Positions 24,393-31,495 of a DNA stretch of 39,425 bases are shown in pieces. The stretch comes from JAYODW01 sp038116745 (GTDB lineage: Bacteria; Pseudomonadota; Gammaproteobacteria; Ga0077536). Each line of letters begins with the position of its first letter. Position 1 is the stretch's first letter. The translations under genes and the position numbers were made by a program. The DNA lies in NCBI GenBank assembly GCA_038116745.1, contig JAYODW010000040.1:1-39425 (forward strand). The letters are read 5' to 3'. The notes under the pieces are model-generated. The model was not told the DNA's origin, did not search any database, and worked only from the letters and a program-made list of their open reading frames with translations.

Positions 24393-25385
24393 ATGCGCTC
24401 AGAAGTTCCAGCTGCCGTGGCAGGGAAGCTAGAGAAGCCCATCCTGTTTCTGCACATTCCGAAAACCGCGGGAACCAGTTTTCGTCGGGCGCTCGAGAAT
24501 ATGCTTGGGTGCTCGGCGGTGTGCTACGACTACGGCGCGAAGTCGTCGCTAACGAACGCCCTCGTCCTTGAGCCAGATACGGCAGACCTCTGGGATTTTA
24601 AACGACGATTCGATGCTGCTGAGCTACGATGCCTCGCCGGCCATGTGTCTGCGTCGCGGTACGTCAGGCTTTTCGGAGCCGAACACACGGTGGCCTTTAT
24701 GCGAGACCCGGTTCAGCGTGTGCTGTCGGAATATCACCACTTTGTCAGGCACTACGGGTACACCAAGTCCATCCTAAGTTTCGCGGCTGAGTCACGCTTT
24801 AAAAATAAGCAGCAGCGTCAACTTTCACCGGTCCCGCTTGCAGCGTATGGCTTTGTTGGTATCGCAGAGAGATTTGCTGATTCTGTGGCTATGCTGAATG
24901 CAGAGTGGCGGTGGAATCTTGCGCCCGGCCAGGCCAATGTCGGCCGGCCGAGTCTTGACGTCGAACATGAAGCCGATGCCTCGATTCGTGCTGCGATCCT
25001 CGGCCTGAACCAAAGAGATCAAGCTCTTTATGATGCGGCGCTTGGCCAGTTCCAGGAACGCTATGAGCTTTTTGAGCACGGTTTGCCATTCACGCGCAGT
25101 CATGTGAAGGGCATCGAGGCCGGATTCGTTACCGGCTGGGCAGTGCGGAGAGACGAGAGCGCGGTGCCGGTGCAATTTCTAGTGAATGGAGATCCGGTTG
25201 GATGCGCGATGGCTCACGAGTACAGGCCCTGGCCCCACGCCCTTGGGATCGGCCGCGGCGGTTACGTCGGATTCCGCTTCCGTTTACCGGGTCTCAAGGT
25301 TGGCGACGAAGTCTTGTGCAGGGCTGAGGACACAGGCCAGCATCTGTCCGGCAACCCGATGCGCGTCATGAAGAATCATCTTTAG
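24393..25385 (+). CDS. Sulfotransferase_2/HS2ST-type sulfotransferase with C-terminal accessory domain
   Basis: A 330-residue protein. PILFLHIPKTAGTSFRRAL (about 15-33) is the classic 5'-PSB loop of the Sulfotransferase_2 family, which includes heparan and uronyl 2-O-sulfotransferases and carbohydrate sulfotransferases. TVAFMRDPVQRVLSEYHHF (about 98-116) is the matching 3'-phosphate-binding segment with the conserved RDP and S. AYGFVGIAERFADSVAML fits the family core. From about 235 a separate beta-rich domain follows (GFVTGWAVRRDESAVPVQFL, then YVGFRFRLPGLKVGD), like the N-terminal accessory domain of the giant glycosyltransferase at 16498-20628. The start is ATG 24393, just after a TTG at 24390, with GGGAA upstream. 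It likely O-sulfates the polysaccharide in the cytoplasm using PAPS; the acceptor is unproven. Confidence 0.87.
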   Translation: MRSEVPAAVAGKLEKPILFLHIPKTAGTSFRRALENMLGCSAVCYDYGAKSSLTNALVLEPDTADLWDFKRRFDAAELRCLAGHVSASRYVRLFGAEHTVAFMRDPVQRVLSEYHHFVRHYGYTKSILSFAAESRFKNKQQRQLSPVPLAAYGFVGIAERFADSVAMLNAEWRWNLAPGQANVGRPSLDVEHEADASIRAAILGLNQRDQALYDAALGQFQERYELFEHGLPFTRSHVKGIEAGFVTGWAVRRDESAVPVQFLVNGDPVGCAMAHEYRPWPHALGIGRGGYVGFRFRLPGLKVGDEVLCRAEDTGQHLSGNPMRVMKNHL

Positions 25386-25496
25386 CTCCGAAACATTGCC
25401 TGACGACCCAATTCTTAGCATGCCCTCTGGAAGCGTTCGCCCTGGGCGGCAGGAATCTGTGACGCCCTTCAGTGAGTTTGCGATCGCTTTGAACAG

Positions 25497-27617
25497 ATGA
25501 TGGCCGGTTTTAGGAGCACCCCCGCCATCAAACGCATCGCTATCCTCTCCCGCGGCATTCAGGCGCTCCCTTTCCTCGACGCTTTCCTCGACGCTGAGAT
25601 CGTCTACCTGCGCCCTTGGCAACGCCCCCGCGAAGTCGATGCTATCGCCGGCTGGGGGAGGCGGGAGAGCGCCGAGCGCGCGATGGCTTACGCGGAACGC
25701 AATGGTCTGCCGTACCTCGCGCTGGAGGATGGTTTCCTGCGCTCATTCGGCACCGGCGAGCATTGCCCGCCGCTCGCGCTGGTGGTGGATGAGGAGGGTA
25801 TTTACTACGACAGCACCCGGCCGTCGGCACTCGAAAGCCTGCTGAACAGCGAGCGCAATCTTTTCGCCGGGCCTGGTGAAAATGCGCCGGCCGCTCGCGC
25901 GCGGCTTCTCAGCGCCGAGCTGAGTAAGTACAACCACGCGCCACCGCCAGAGCCAGGTCTGCTGCGCTCGACTGATGCTGCGCGCGTGCTGGTGGTCGAT
26001 CAGACGCGAGGCGATCGCAGCGTGACCCTCGGCGGCGCCGACGCGGCAACTTTTAAGGACATGCTCGAAGCCGCTCTCACCGAGAATCCTCAGGCGACGG
26101 TCTACCTCAAGACGCACCCAGAGGTCAGCAGCGGACGCAAGAGTGGCTATCTTTCCGCTGTGCTTGCGCACTCCCGGCTCGTCTTGCTGACCCAGCCGGT
26201 CAACCCCCCGGCGCTGATCGCGCAAATGGACAGGGTATACGCGGTCACATCAACCATGGGTTTCGAAGCATTGCTGGCCGGTAAACCCGTCAGCTGCTTC
26301 GGTCGCGCCTGGTATGCAGGCTGGGGCGTGACTGATGACCGTCAGACGCTCGAGCGGCGCGCCCGGTCACGCTCGGTGGATGAGCTTTTCTCCGCGGCTT
26401 ATTGTCATTACACCCGCTACCTGAATCCGAAGACGCATGAACCGGGGTCTTTCTTCGATGTCGCGGACTGGATAGAGCTCCAGCGCGAGACCCTGCAGCG
26501 GGTTACAGGGACGACCCGTCCGCGGCGTGTATTCGCAGTCGGGTTCAACGCCTGGAAAGCGATGAATTCGCGCCCGATGCTTTCTTTGTTTCCGGGTGCC
26601 GTGACGCGTGTCAGAAACCTCGCTGCGCTGCAGAAGCGTAACCCGCAGCCAGATGAACGTATGGTGGGATGGGGTGGTGATCTGCCGTCCAAGCTGAGCG
26701 CGGTCGCTGAGCGAACCGGCGCGAAGACCTTGCGCATGGAAGACGGCTTCCTGCGATCGGTCGGTCTCGGCTCTGACCTGATCCGCCCGCTCTCGCTTGT
26801 ACTCGACAGCCGCGGGATCTATTTCGACCCGACCCGTGCGTCCGATCTGGAGCATCTGCTGAATACCGCAAAGTTCGATGCAGCTGAGCTTGAGCGCGCA
26901 GCCGAGGTGCGCCACTTCATCGTTGAGCATGGTCTGACCAAGTACAACCTCGAACCGCGCGCGCAGCCGAGCTGGCAAACGCAGGGGCGTGATGTCGTCC
27001 TGGTGCCGGGGCAGGTTGAGGACGACGCCTCTATCCGTCTTGGCTGCACCGATATCCGCACAAATAATGCGCTGCTCGAAGCGACTCGAGCCGCCAGGCC
27101 AGATGCCTTCATCGTGTACAAACCGCATCCGGATGTCGTCAGCGGCAATCGGGACGGTCGGCGCCGCATAGCCGAAGCTTCCCAATGGGCAGACCACATC
27201 GAGCCTGAGGTTTCGGTTGTGAGCTGCATTGCGGTGAGCGCAGAGATCCACACCATGACTTCCCTGGCTGGTTTTGATGCCCTGCTACGCGGGAAGCAGG
27301 TTGTGACTTACGGTCAGCCTTTCTACGCCGGTTGGGGCTTGACCGAGGATCGAGTGATCGACGGACCTGCCTTCAAACGCCGCACGCGGACCTTGAGTCT
27401 GGACGAGCTCGTGGCCGGCGTGCTGCTGCGCTATCCGATCTACTGGGACTGGGATCTGCGCGGCTACACCACCTGCGAGGCTACGCTGCGAGCGCTTCTG
27501 GAAACTAGAACACGACTTGAAGCGTCCGGCGAGCTTGAACACCTGAGAAGGGGGGCGGCGCGGCGTCTGGCCCGCAAGGGACGAACTGTCATCCGTTCGT
27601 TGTGCCAACGCCGTTAG
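25497..27617 (+). CDS. kpsC: Capsule linker retaining beta-Kdo transferase KpsC
   Basis: A 706-residue protein of the KpsC/WcbA (LipA-like) family. KpsC alternately adds beta-linked Kdo residues to lyso-phosphatidylglycerol, forming the poly-Kdo linker on which ABC-exported (group 2 type) capsules are built. Two homologous modules are evident: one with ALEDGFLRSFGTG (EDGFLRS at 77-83), VVDEEGIYYDSTRPSALESL and TSTMGFEALLAGKPVSCFG; the other with RMEDGFLRSVGLG (EDGFLRS at 415-421), VLDSRGIYFDPTRASDLEHL and TSLAGFDALLRGKQVVTYG. Both keep the YAGWG(V/L)T(D/E)DR segment. Length fits the E. coli protein (about 675 aa). It closes the glycan cluster before purK and argues that the cluster makes a capsule rather than O-antigen. 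KpsS and the KpsMTED exporter are not in the window. Confidence 0.93.
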   Translation: MMAGFRSTPAIKRIAILSRGIQALPFLDAFLDAEIVYLRPWQRPREVDAIAGWGRRESAERAMAYAERNGLPYLALEDGFLRSFGTGEHCPPLALVVDEEGIYYDSTRPSALESLLNSERNLFAGPGENAPAARARLLSAELSKYNHAPPPEPGLLRSTDAARVLVVDQTRGDRSVTLGGADAATFKDMLEAALTENPQATVYLKTHPEVSSGRKSGYLSAVLAHSRLVLLTQPVNPPALIAQMDRVYAVTSTMGFEALLAGKPVSCFGRAWYAGWGVTDDRQTLERRARSRSVDELFSAAYCHYTRYLNPKTHEPGSFFDVADWIELQRETLQRVTGTTRPRRVFAVGFNAWKAMNSRPMLSLFPGAVTRVRNLAALQKRNPQPDERMVGWGGDLPSKLSAVAERTGAKTLRMEDGFLRSVGLGSDLIRPLSLVLDSRGIYFDPTRASDLEHLLNTAKFDAAELERAAEVRHFIVEHGLTKYNLEPRAQPSWQTQGRDVVLVPGQVEDDASIRLGCTDIRTNNALLEATRAARPDAFIVYKPHPDVVSGNRDGRRRIAEASQWADHIEPEVSVVSCIAVSAEIHTMTSLAGFDALLRGKQVVTYGQPFYAGWGLTEDRVIDGPAFKRRTRTLSLDELVAGVLLRYPIYWDWDLRGYTTCEATLRALLETRTRLEASGELEHLRRGAARRLARKGRTVIRSLCQRR

Positions 27618-27702
27618 TGTTTTGCCCTTGGCCGTTGTCGAGCGGACCGAGCCAGCTAATTGCTGCGCATTTCGCGACCTGGCGCAGCGAGCTCGGAAAG
27701 CC

Positions 27703-27731
27703 TTAACTTCCCCCACCGTGCCCGCTACCAT
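27703..27731 (+). promoter_or_regulatory. Possible sigma70-type promoter for purK-purE
   Basis: TTAACT (27703-27708) and TACCAT (27726-27731) are spaced by 17 bases and lie about 37 bases before the purK ATG. Both boxes are imperfect. Confidence 0.3.
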
Positions 27732-27767
27732 ACGCCGCCTTCCCCAGGCAGCAGGGTGATCAACACC

Positions 27768-28907
27768 ATGCCCGAGACAGACAGCGCGATCGAAACGGTA
27801 GGCATTGCCGGCGGCGGTCAGCTGGCGCAGATGATGCTGCCCGCGGCGGCGGATCTCGGGCTCAAGGTCGTCGTCCTGGACCCGGATCCGAATTGCTCCG
27901 CGTCAGGCAGTGCGGACGTCGTGGTCGGCGGGTTTGATTCGGTCGAAGCGCTTCACGCACTGGCGGCTCGCTGCGACGTAGTCACGTTCGAGATCGAGAA
28001 GATCAGCATCGCAGGCCTCAAGGAGCTCGAGGACGCAGGCGTCTGCGTGCGACCTTCGGCGACGGTGCTGGAGATTATTCAGGACAAGCTCCGTCAGAAA
28101 GAGTTTCTGCGCGAGCACGGTATTCCTACCAGCCATTTCCTTCCCTGCAGCTTTCCCGGCGAGCCAGCGCTCGCTTTGCCCTGCGTCTGGAAAGCGCGGC
28201 GCGACGGCTACGACGGTCGTGGGGTGGCCGTGCTGCGCGCAGAGGCCGATGTTCTGGGGTTGCCTCCCGGGGATGCCATGCTTGAGGAGCTGGTCGATAT
28301 AGAAATCGAACTGGCGACCCTGATCGCCAGGGCTGCCGATGGTGAGCTCGTGCACTACCCGGTTGCGGAGATCGTGATGGACGCTGATGCCCACGTCATG
28401 GACACCGTCATCGTGCCTGCAGCGGTCGACCAGGCGCTGCAGGCGACCTGTACTGAGCTTGCCCGCCAGGTGGCGGAAGCACTGGATTACGTCGGCATAC
28501 TGGCGCTGGAGTTCTTTGTTACCCGCGGTGGGCAGGTGCAGGTCAACGAGATCTCCCCGCGTCCGCACAACTCCGGGCACTACACCATCGAGGCCTGCGC
28601 GACTTCGCAGTTCGAGCAGCATCTGCGTGCGGTAGCGGAGCGCGGTCTGGGCAGTCCCGAGATCAAACGCGCGGCGCTCACGTTCAATGTGTTAGGCGCC
28701 CCGGGCGCCAACGGCCGGCCGCGCTATGTTGGCTTCGACGAGTACGCTGATGATGAAGGGATCCATGTTCATTGTTATGACAAACCCGAAGTGCGTCCTG
28801 GCCGCAAGATGGCGCACGTGACGGTGCTCGGCGACTCTCGGGAGGCAGTCCTCTCTCGGGCCGCTGAAATCAAACCCGGGATCCGGGTGGAGGCCGCGAA
28901 TGACTGA
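27768..28907 (+). CDS. purK: N5-carboxyaminoimidazole ribonucleotide synthase PurK
   Basis: An ATP-grasp enzyme of de novo purine synthesis: AIR + ATP + bicarbonate gives N5-CAIR. From the ATG at 27768 it is 379 residues. Seen are the N-terminal VGIAGGGQLAQMMLPAA, VVTFEIEKI, VRPSATVLEIIQDKLRQKEF, ATP-grasp segments WKARRDGYDGRGV and MLEELVDIEIEL, and the metal/phosphate end VNEISPRPHNSGHYTIEA. Length and motifs match the family. The EIEKI and VDIEIEL variants differ from the usual enterobacterial forms. An upstream frame extension to 27660 covers the promoter region, and AGGG lies about 11 bases before the chosen ATG. It overlaps purE by 8 bases, so the pair is an operon in the order purK-purE. 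It marks the start of core genome. Confidence 0.95.
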   Translation: MPETDSAIETVGIAGGGQLAQMMLPAAADLGLKVVVLDPDPNCSASGSADVVVGGFDSVEALHALAARCDVVTFEIEKISIAGLKELEDAGVCVRPSATVLEIIQDKLRQKEFLREHGIPTSHFLPCSFPGEPALALPCVWKARRDGYDGRGVAVLRAEADVLGLPPGDAMLEELVDIEIELATLIARAADGELVHYPVAEIVMDADAHVMDTVIVPAAVDQALQATCTELARQVAEALDYVGILALEFFVTRGGQVQVNEISPRPHNSGHYTIEACATSQFEQHLRAVAERGLGSPEIKRAALTFNVLGAPGANGRPRYVGFDEYADDEGIHVHCYDKPEVRPGRKMAHVTVLGDSREAVLSRAAEIKPGIRVEAAND

Positions 28908-29406
28908 AGTGAACCCAGAGCCCCTGGTCTCGATTGTCATGGGCAGTGCTTCTGACCTGAGGGTCATGCAGGCGGCGTCCGATACCCTCCGCGCTCTGGA
29001 AGTCGTGCATGAGATCGACATCGTCTCGGCCCATCGCACACCGCATAAGCTCTATGCCTACGGAGAGCGTCTCGTGGAGCGCGGGATCCGGGCGGTGATC
29101 GCAGGCGCCGGGGGTGCTGCGCATCTGCCGGGGATGATCGCGGCGCAGACCGTGGTGCCAGTGATCGGCGTTCCCGTCGCCGCGACTAAGCTCGACGGCA
29201 TGGATTCCCTGCTGTCGATTGTGCAGATGCCGGCGGGGGTGCCGGTGGCTACGGTCGCGATTGATAACGCCGAAAACGCTGCGCTCCTGGCGGCACAGAT
29301 TGTCGCGACCAGCGATCCGGCGCTGCGCGAGCGTCTGCTCGCGCACAAGCGCAGCCTCGAAGAGCGGGTAACGACTGCGTCTGCAGAGACCGCGAGAATC
29401 GTTTGA
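28900..29406 (+). CDS. purE: N5-carboxyaminoimidazole ribonucleotide mutase PurE
   Basis: Class I PurE, which converts N5-CAIR (made by PurK) into CAIR in purine biosynthesis. 168 residues, the usual length. Clear motifs are VMGSASDLRVM, the catalytic region IVSAHRTPHKLYAY, AGAGGAAHLPGMIAAQT, and GMDSLLSIVQMPAGVPVATV. The ATG lies within the end of purK (8-base overlap), giving translational coupling. Its stop overlaps a TTG that may start the following FHA gene. Confidence 0.96.
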   Translation: MTEVNPEPLVSIVMGSASDLRVMQAASDTLRALEVVHEIDIVSAHRTPHKLYAYGERLVERGIRAVIAGAGGAAHLPGMIAAQTVVPVIGVPVAATKLDGMDSLLSIVQMPAGVPVATVAIDNAENAALLAAQIVATSDPALRERLLAHKRSLEERVTTASAETARIV

Positions 29407-30107
29407 GCTCGCCTGTATCTTCATCAACTATCGGTGTAAGGGGTAGAGTTGGATTTGCGATGACCAAACAGAGTCTCATCATCGGCCGCAACGGTGATAT
29501 CCGCCTGTTCGACGATACGGTTTCCAGGCAGCACGCCATGCTGCTGATTAATGAAGATTCCGTTGTTTTGAAAGATACGGGGTCCCGCAACGGGACCTTC
29601 GCCATCGACAACGGCAAGCTGCGGCGTTTCAAAGAGGGGCGGGTGCAACCCGGACAGGTTTTTTCCTTCGGCGAATGTGTGCGCAGCATCGAACAATTGC
29701 TTGCTGCCGCCAAAGCGCTCGAGGGCGGATCTGGCAACCATGTTTTCGGCGAGGACACCCTCGATGACATCGGGGTGTATGACCCGGTGTTCGAACGCAC
29801 CTCGCTGCCGTCGCGCACGCGTGAAGACGGCGAAATAGCGCGACTGACGGAACAGATAGAGTCTGCCATGTTGGAAGGCGCGCGCCTAGTAGAAGCCTGC
29901 GCGCGTGCTGGCGTATCACCGGCGGAATACCACGAATGGCGGAACGCGCCGGCACCTGTGGGAAACCCTGAGGGTGAGGCGCTTGCCGAGGAAAATGCGC
30001 GTCTGCGCGCGCTGATCGATGACCTTAAGGAAGAGCGTGACGTGTTGCGAGAGGCGCTCGCCGCGGCCACCTCCGCCGATGGGGATGAGAGCTCAGGGAA
30101 GACCTGA
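29403..30107 (+). CDS. FHA-domain protein with C-terminal coiled coil
   Basis: Up to 234 residues. An FHA (phosphothreonine-binding) domain is evident: LIIGRNGDIRLFDDTVSRQH followed by LKDTGSRNGTF, containing the conserved GR, SRxH and NG positions. An acidic linker and a C-terminal helical/coiled-coil part (LIDDLKEERDVLREALAAA) follow. It likely acts in signalling or complex assembly; no kinase is in the window. Two starts are possible: TTG at 29403, which overlaps the purE stop (TTGA) and keeps an extra N-terminal strand, or ATG at 29460, which would leave the domain slightly short. I keep the longer form. It may be co-transcribed with purK-purE, though a functional link to purine synthesis is not evident. 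Confidence 0.8.
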   Translation: MSSPVSSSTIGVRGRVGFAMTKQSLIIGRNGDIRLFDDTVSRQHAMLLINEDSVVLKDTGSRNGTFAIDNGKLRRFKEGRVQPGQVFSFGECVRSIEQLLAAAKALEGGSGNHVFGEDTLDDIGVYDPVFERTSLPSRTREDGEIARLTEQIESAMLEGARLVEACARAGVSPAEYHEWRNAPAPVGNPEGEALAEENARLRALIDDLKEERDVLREALAAATSADGDESSGKT

Positions 30108-30111
30108 GCTC
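30089..30111. terminator. Hairpin at the convergent FHA/mtd junction
   Basis: GAGCTCAGG (30089-30097) and CCTGAGCTC (30103-30111) make a perfect 9-bp stem with loop GAAGA. The FHA stop codon lies in the right arm, and the mtd stop is 9 bases further on. There is no T tract on either side, so intrinsic termination is doubtful; the hairpin may block transcripts or protect 3' ends. Confidence 0.45.
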
Positions 30112-30119
30112 AAAGCCTG

Positions 30120-30986
30120 TCAGCTCGGTTTAGTCCCAAGCGCCGTTTTCTGGCGCGGCGTGCCATCCGCCGCATGCGGGGTGCGCAGTACCGCATCGTT
30201 GGCTTTCTCAAGCTCGCGGGCCTCATCGGCCAGACGCGCTGCTGAACGCAGCATCTCGTGGCCGGCGGCTACAAGGGGGATGTAGCGCGTTGCATCCTGC
30301 TCAACAAAGCAGCCCTTTGACGTGACCGCTGCGACATTTTCCGCGATGTTTAGCGCGGCAAGAGCTTTGGCCGCCGCGTAGGGATTGCTGAAGCCACCTG
30401 CAGCGACGGCCTTCTCGGCGCTGACCGTCAGGCGCGGCAGACTGACTTCACCTCCGGCTTTGATTTCGCTGATGACCCGGTCCAGTTCCTGCTGCACAAG
30501 GCGCAGAGCTCCTGTCGCTGCCAGAACCTTGATCACATCCGCGTTAAAGAGAGCCATTTCAGTCGGATCGAGGAACTCGCGTCGCGCGCCGATCATGGGA
30601 TCAGCCGGCAGAATGAAAAATCCAAGCCCGTCGGCCACATTCATGACCTGCTTGCCCTCGTCGTTCTTTTTGAAGAACGCTTTCTTGGAAGGGCCGTCAC
30701 CCAGCGCAATCGTGGTCAGGCCGGCATCCAGCAGCGCCTGTCGGGCCTCGCGCGGCCCCGGCAGCGCTGCGTTCGGACTGACCAGCAACACCAGGTCAGC
30801 ACCATAGGCAATGCAGTCAGCGGTCGGGCCCGAGCAGGAGTCTTTGTCCAGCTTTGCGCCGCTGGTGAAGGCGCGCGTGTCCAGGTCTTCGCGGTCGGCG
30901 CGCTCATCGAGCAGCAGGTCGAGCAGCGGCGCGGCGCCGATGCAGCCGAGCTTGAGAATGGCGAGTTTGAAGGCGGCTTCGGCCAT
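30120..30986 (-). CDS. mtd: F420-dependent methylenetetrahydromethanopterin dehydrogenase-type protein (Mtd)
   Basis: A 288-residue protein resembling Mtd of methanogenic archaea, which reversibly oxidises methylene-H4MPT to methenyl-H4MPT with coenzyme F420. Matching segments in order are LKLGCIGAAPLLDLLLDERA, SPNAALPGPREAR, GFFILPADPMIGARREFLDP, EMALFNADVIKVLAATGALR, GGFSNPYAAAKALAALNIAE, KGCFVEQDATRYIPLVAAGH and ADEARELEKANDAVLRTPHA. Length is about 10 residues above archaeal forms, with an insertion around GPSKKAFFKKNDEGK. The ATG has GGAG eight bases upstream. No other H4MPT or F420 gene is in the window. Its cofactor in this bacterium is therefore unproven; a pterin or deazaflavin C1 role is the likely one. 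It is transcribed alone, convergent with the FHA gene. Confidence 0.88.
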   Translation of the reverse strand: MAEAAFKLAILKLGCIGAAPLLDLLLDERADREDLDTRAFTSGAKLDKDSCSGPTADCIAYGADLVLLVSPNAALPGPREARQALLDAGLTTIALGDGPSKKAFFKKNDEGKQVMNVADGLGFFILPADPMIGARREFLDPTEMALFNADVIKVLAATGALRLVQQELDRVISEIKAGGEVSLPRLTVSAEKAVAAGGFSNPYAAAKALAALNIAENVAAVTSKGCFVEQDATRYIPLVAAGHEMLRSAARLADEARELEKANDAVLRTPHAADGTPRQKTALGTKPS

Positions 30987-31052
30987 CGTTGTTGCTCCTT
31001 GTCAGCAGTTGGGCGTCACGCGGGCGGCGACTGTAGCACACGCTTAGAAACG

Positions 31053-31079
31053 CGAAGACCGGCATGTAGCCGGTCTTCG
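31053..31079 (-). terminator. Intrinsic-type terminator after the HiPIP gene
   Basis: A perfect 11-bp stem (CGAAGACCGGC at 31053-31063 and GCCGGTCTTCG at 31069-31079) with loop ATGTA lies 20 bases past the HiPIP stop. On the minus strand it is followed by a weak T tract (CGTTTCT). It separates the HiPIP transcript from mtd. Confidence 0.65.
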
Positions 31080-31098
31080 GGGTGCGTGATCGGTGAGG

Positions 31099-31419
31099 TC
31101 AGGCGGGTTTTTTCGCGTAGGCGCTGCACCATCCCGCAGCCGCGACGTGCTGTCCCGGGAAAATGCCGCAGCCGCCGAATTCCGCGCCGCCCTGATAAAG
31201 GGCGCAGCTGGAACAGGCGCTGCCGGCGACGAAGTTGGCGAACTTCGCGGTATCGACCTTGCCGGCGTCGGCAACGTAACCCAGCGCCTGCGCCTGCGGG
31301 CTTGCGGGGTCGACGTGGGGCAGATCCGCTGCTTGAACCAGTACGGCGGGTGCAGTTGCGGCAAGGGCCGTCATACCCAGACAGGTGCGGCCGAACGCGC
31401 GGCGATTCATCGGACTCAT
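31099..31419 (-). CDS. High-potential iron-sulfur protein (HiPIP), Tat-exported
   Basis: A small periplasmic electron carrier with one [4Fe-4S] cluster cycling between 2+ and 3+, usually passing electrons from bc1-type complexes to oxidases or photosynthetic reaction centres. 106 residues. A Tat signal (NRRAFGRTCLGMTALAATAP, cleavage near 30) precedes a mature domain with four cysteines at C69, C72, C84 and C98, the spacing C-x2-C-x11-C-x13-C typical of HiPIP, with an aromatic YQGG and a GWCSAY end. The start at 31419 is fixed by AAGGAG nine bases upstream; an ATG at 31440 lies before that signal. A strong hairpin follows the gene. HiPIPs are common in Chromatiales and other proteobacteria but are not diagnostic. 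Confidence 0.93.
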   Translation of the reverse strand: MSPMNRRAFGRTCLGMTALAATAPAVLVQAADLPHVDPASPQAQALGYVADAGKVDTAKFANFVAGSACSSCALYQGGAEFGGCGIFPGQHVAAAGWCSAYAKKPA

Positions 31420-31495
31420 GATGTCGTGCTCCTTGAACATTGGGTGAAATGATAGGGTTGAAGAGGTTGCCCGCAGGTACGGGCGGGGCGGTATT

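Noticed and set aside
26367..27251. 294-residue minus-strand ORF
   Set aside because: Antisense to the second Kdo-transferase module of kpsC; composition is that of a shadow frame.
27903..28622. 239-residue minus-strand ORF
   Set aside because: Antisense to purK, whose motifs are unmistakable; a typical high-GC shadow ORF.
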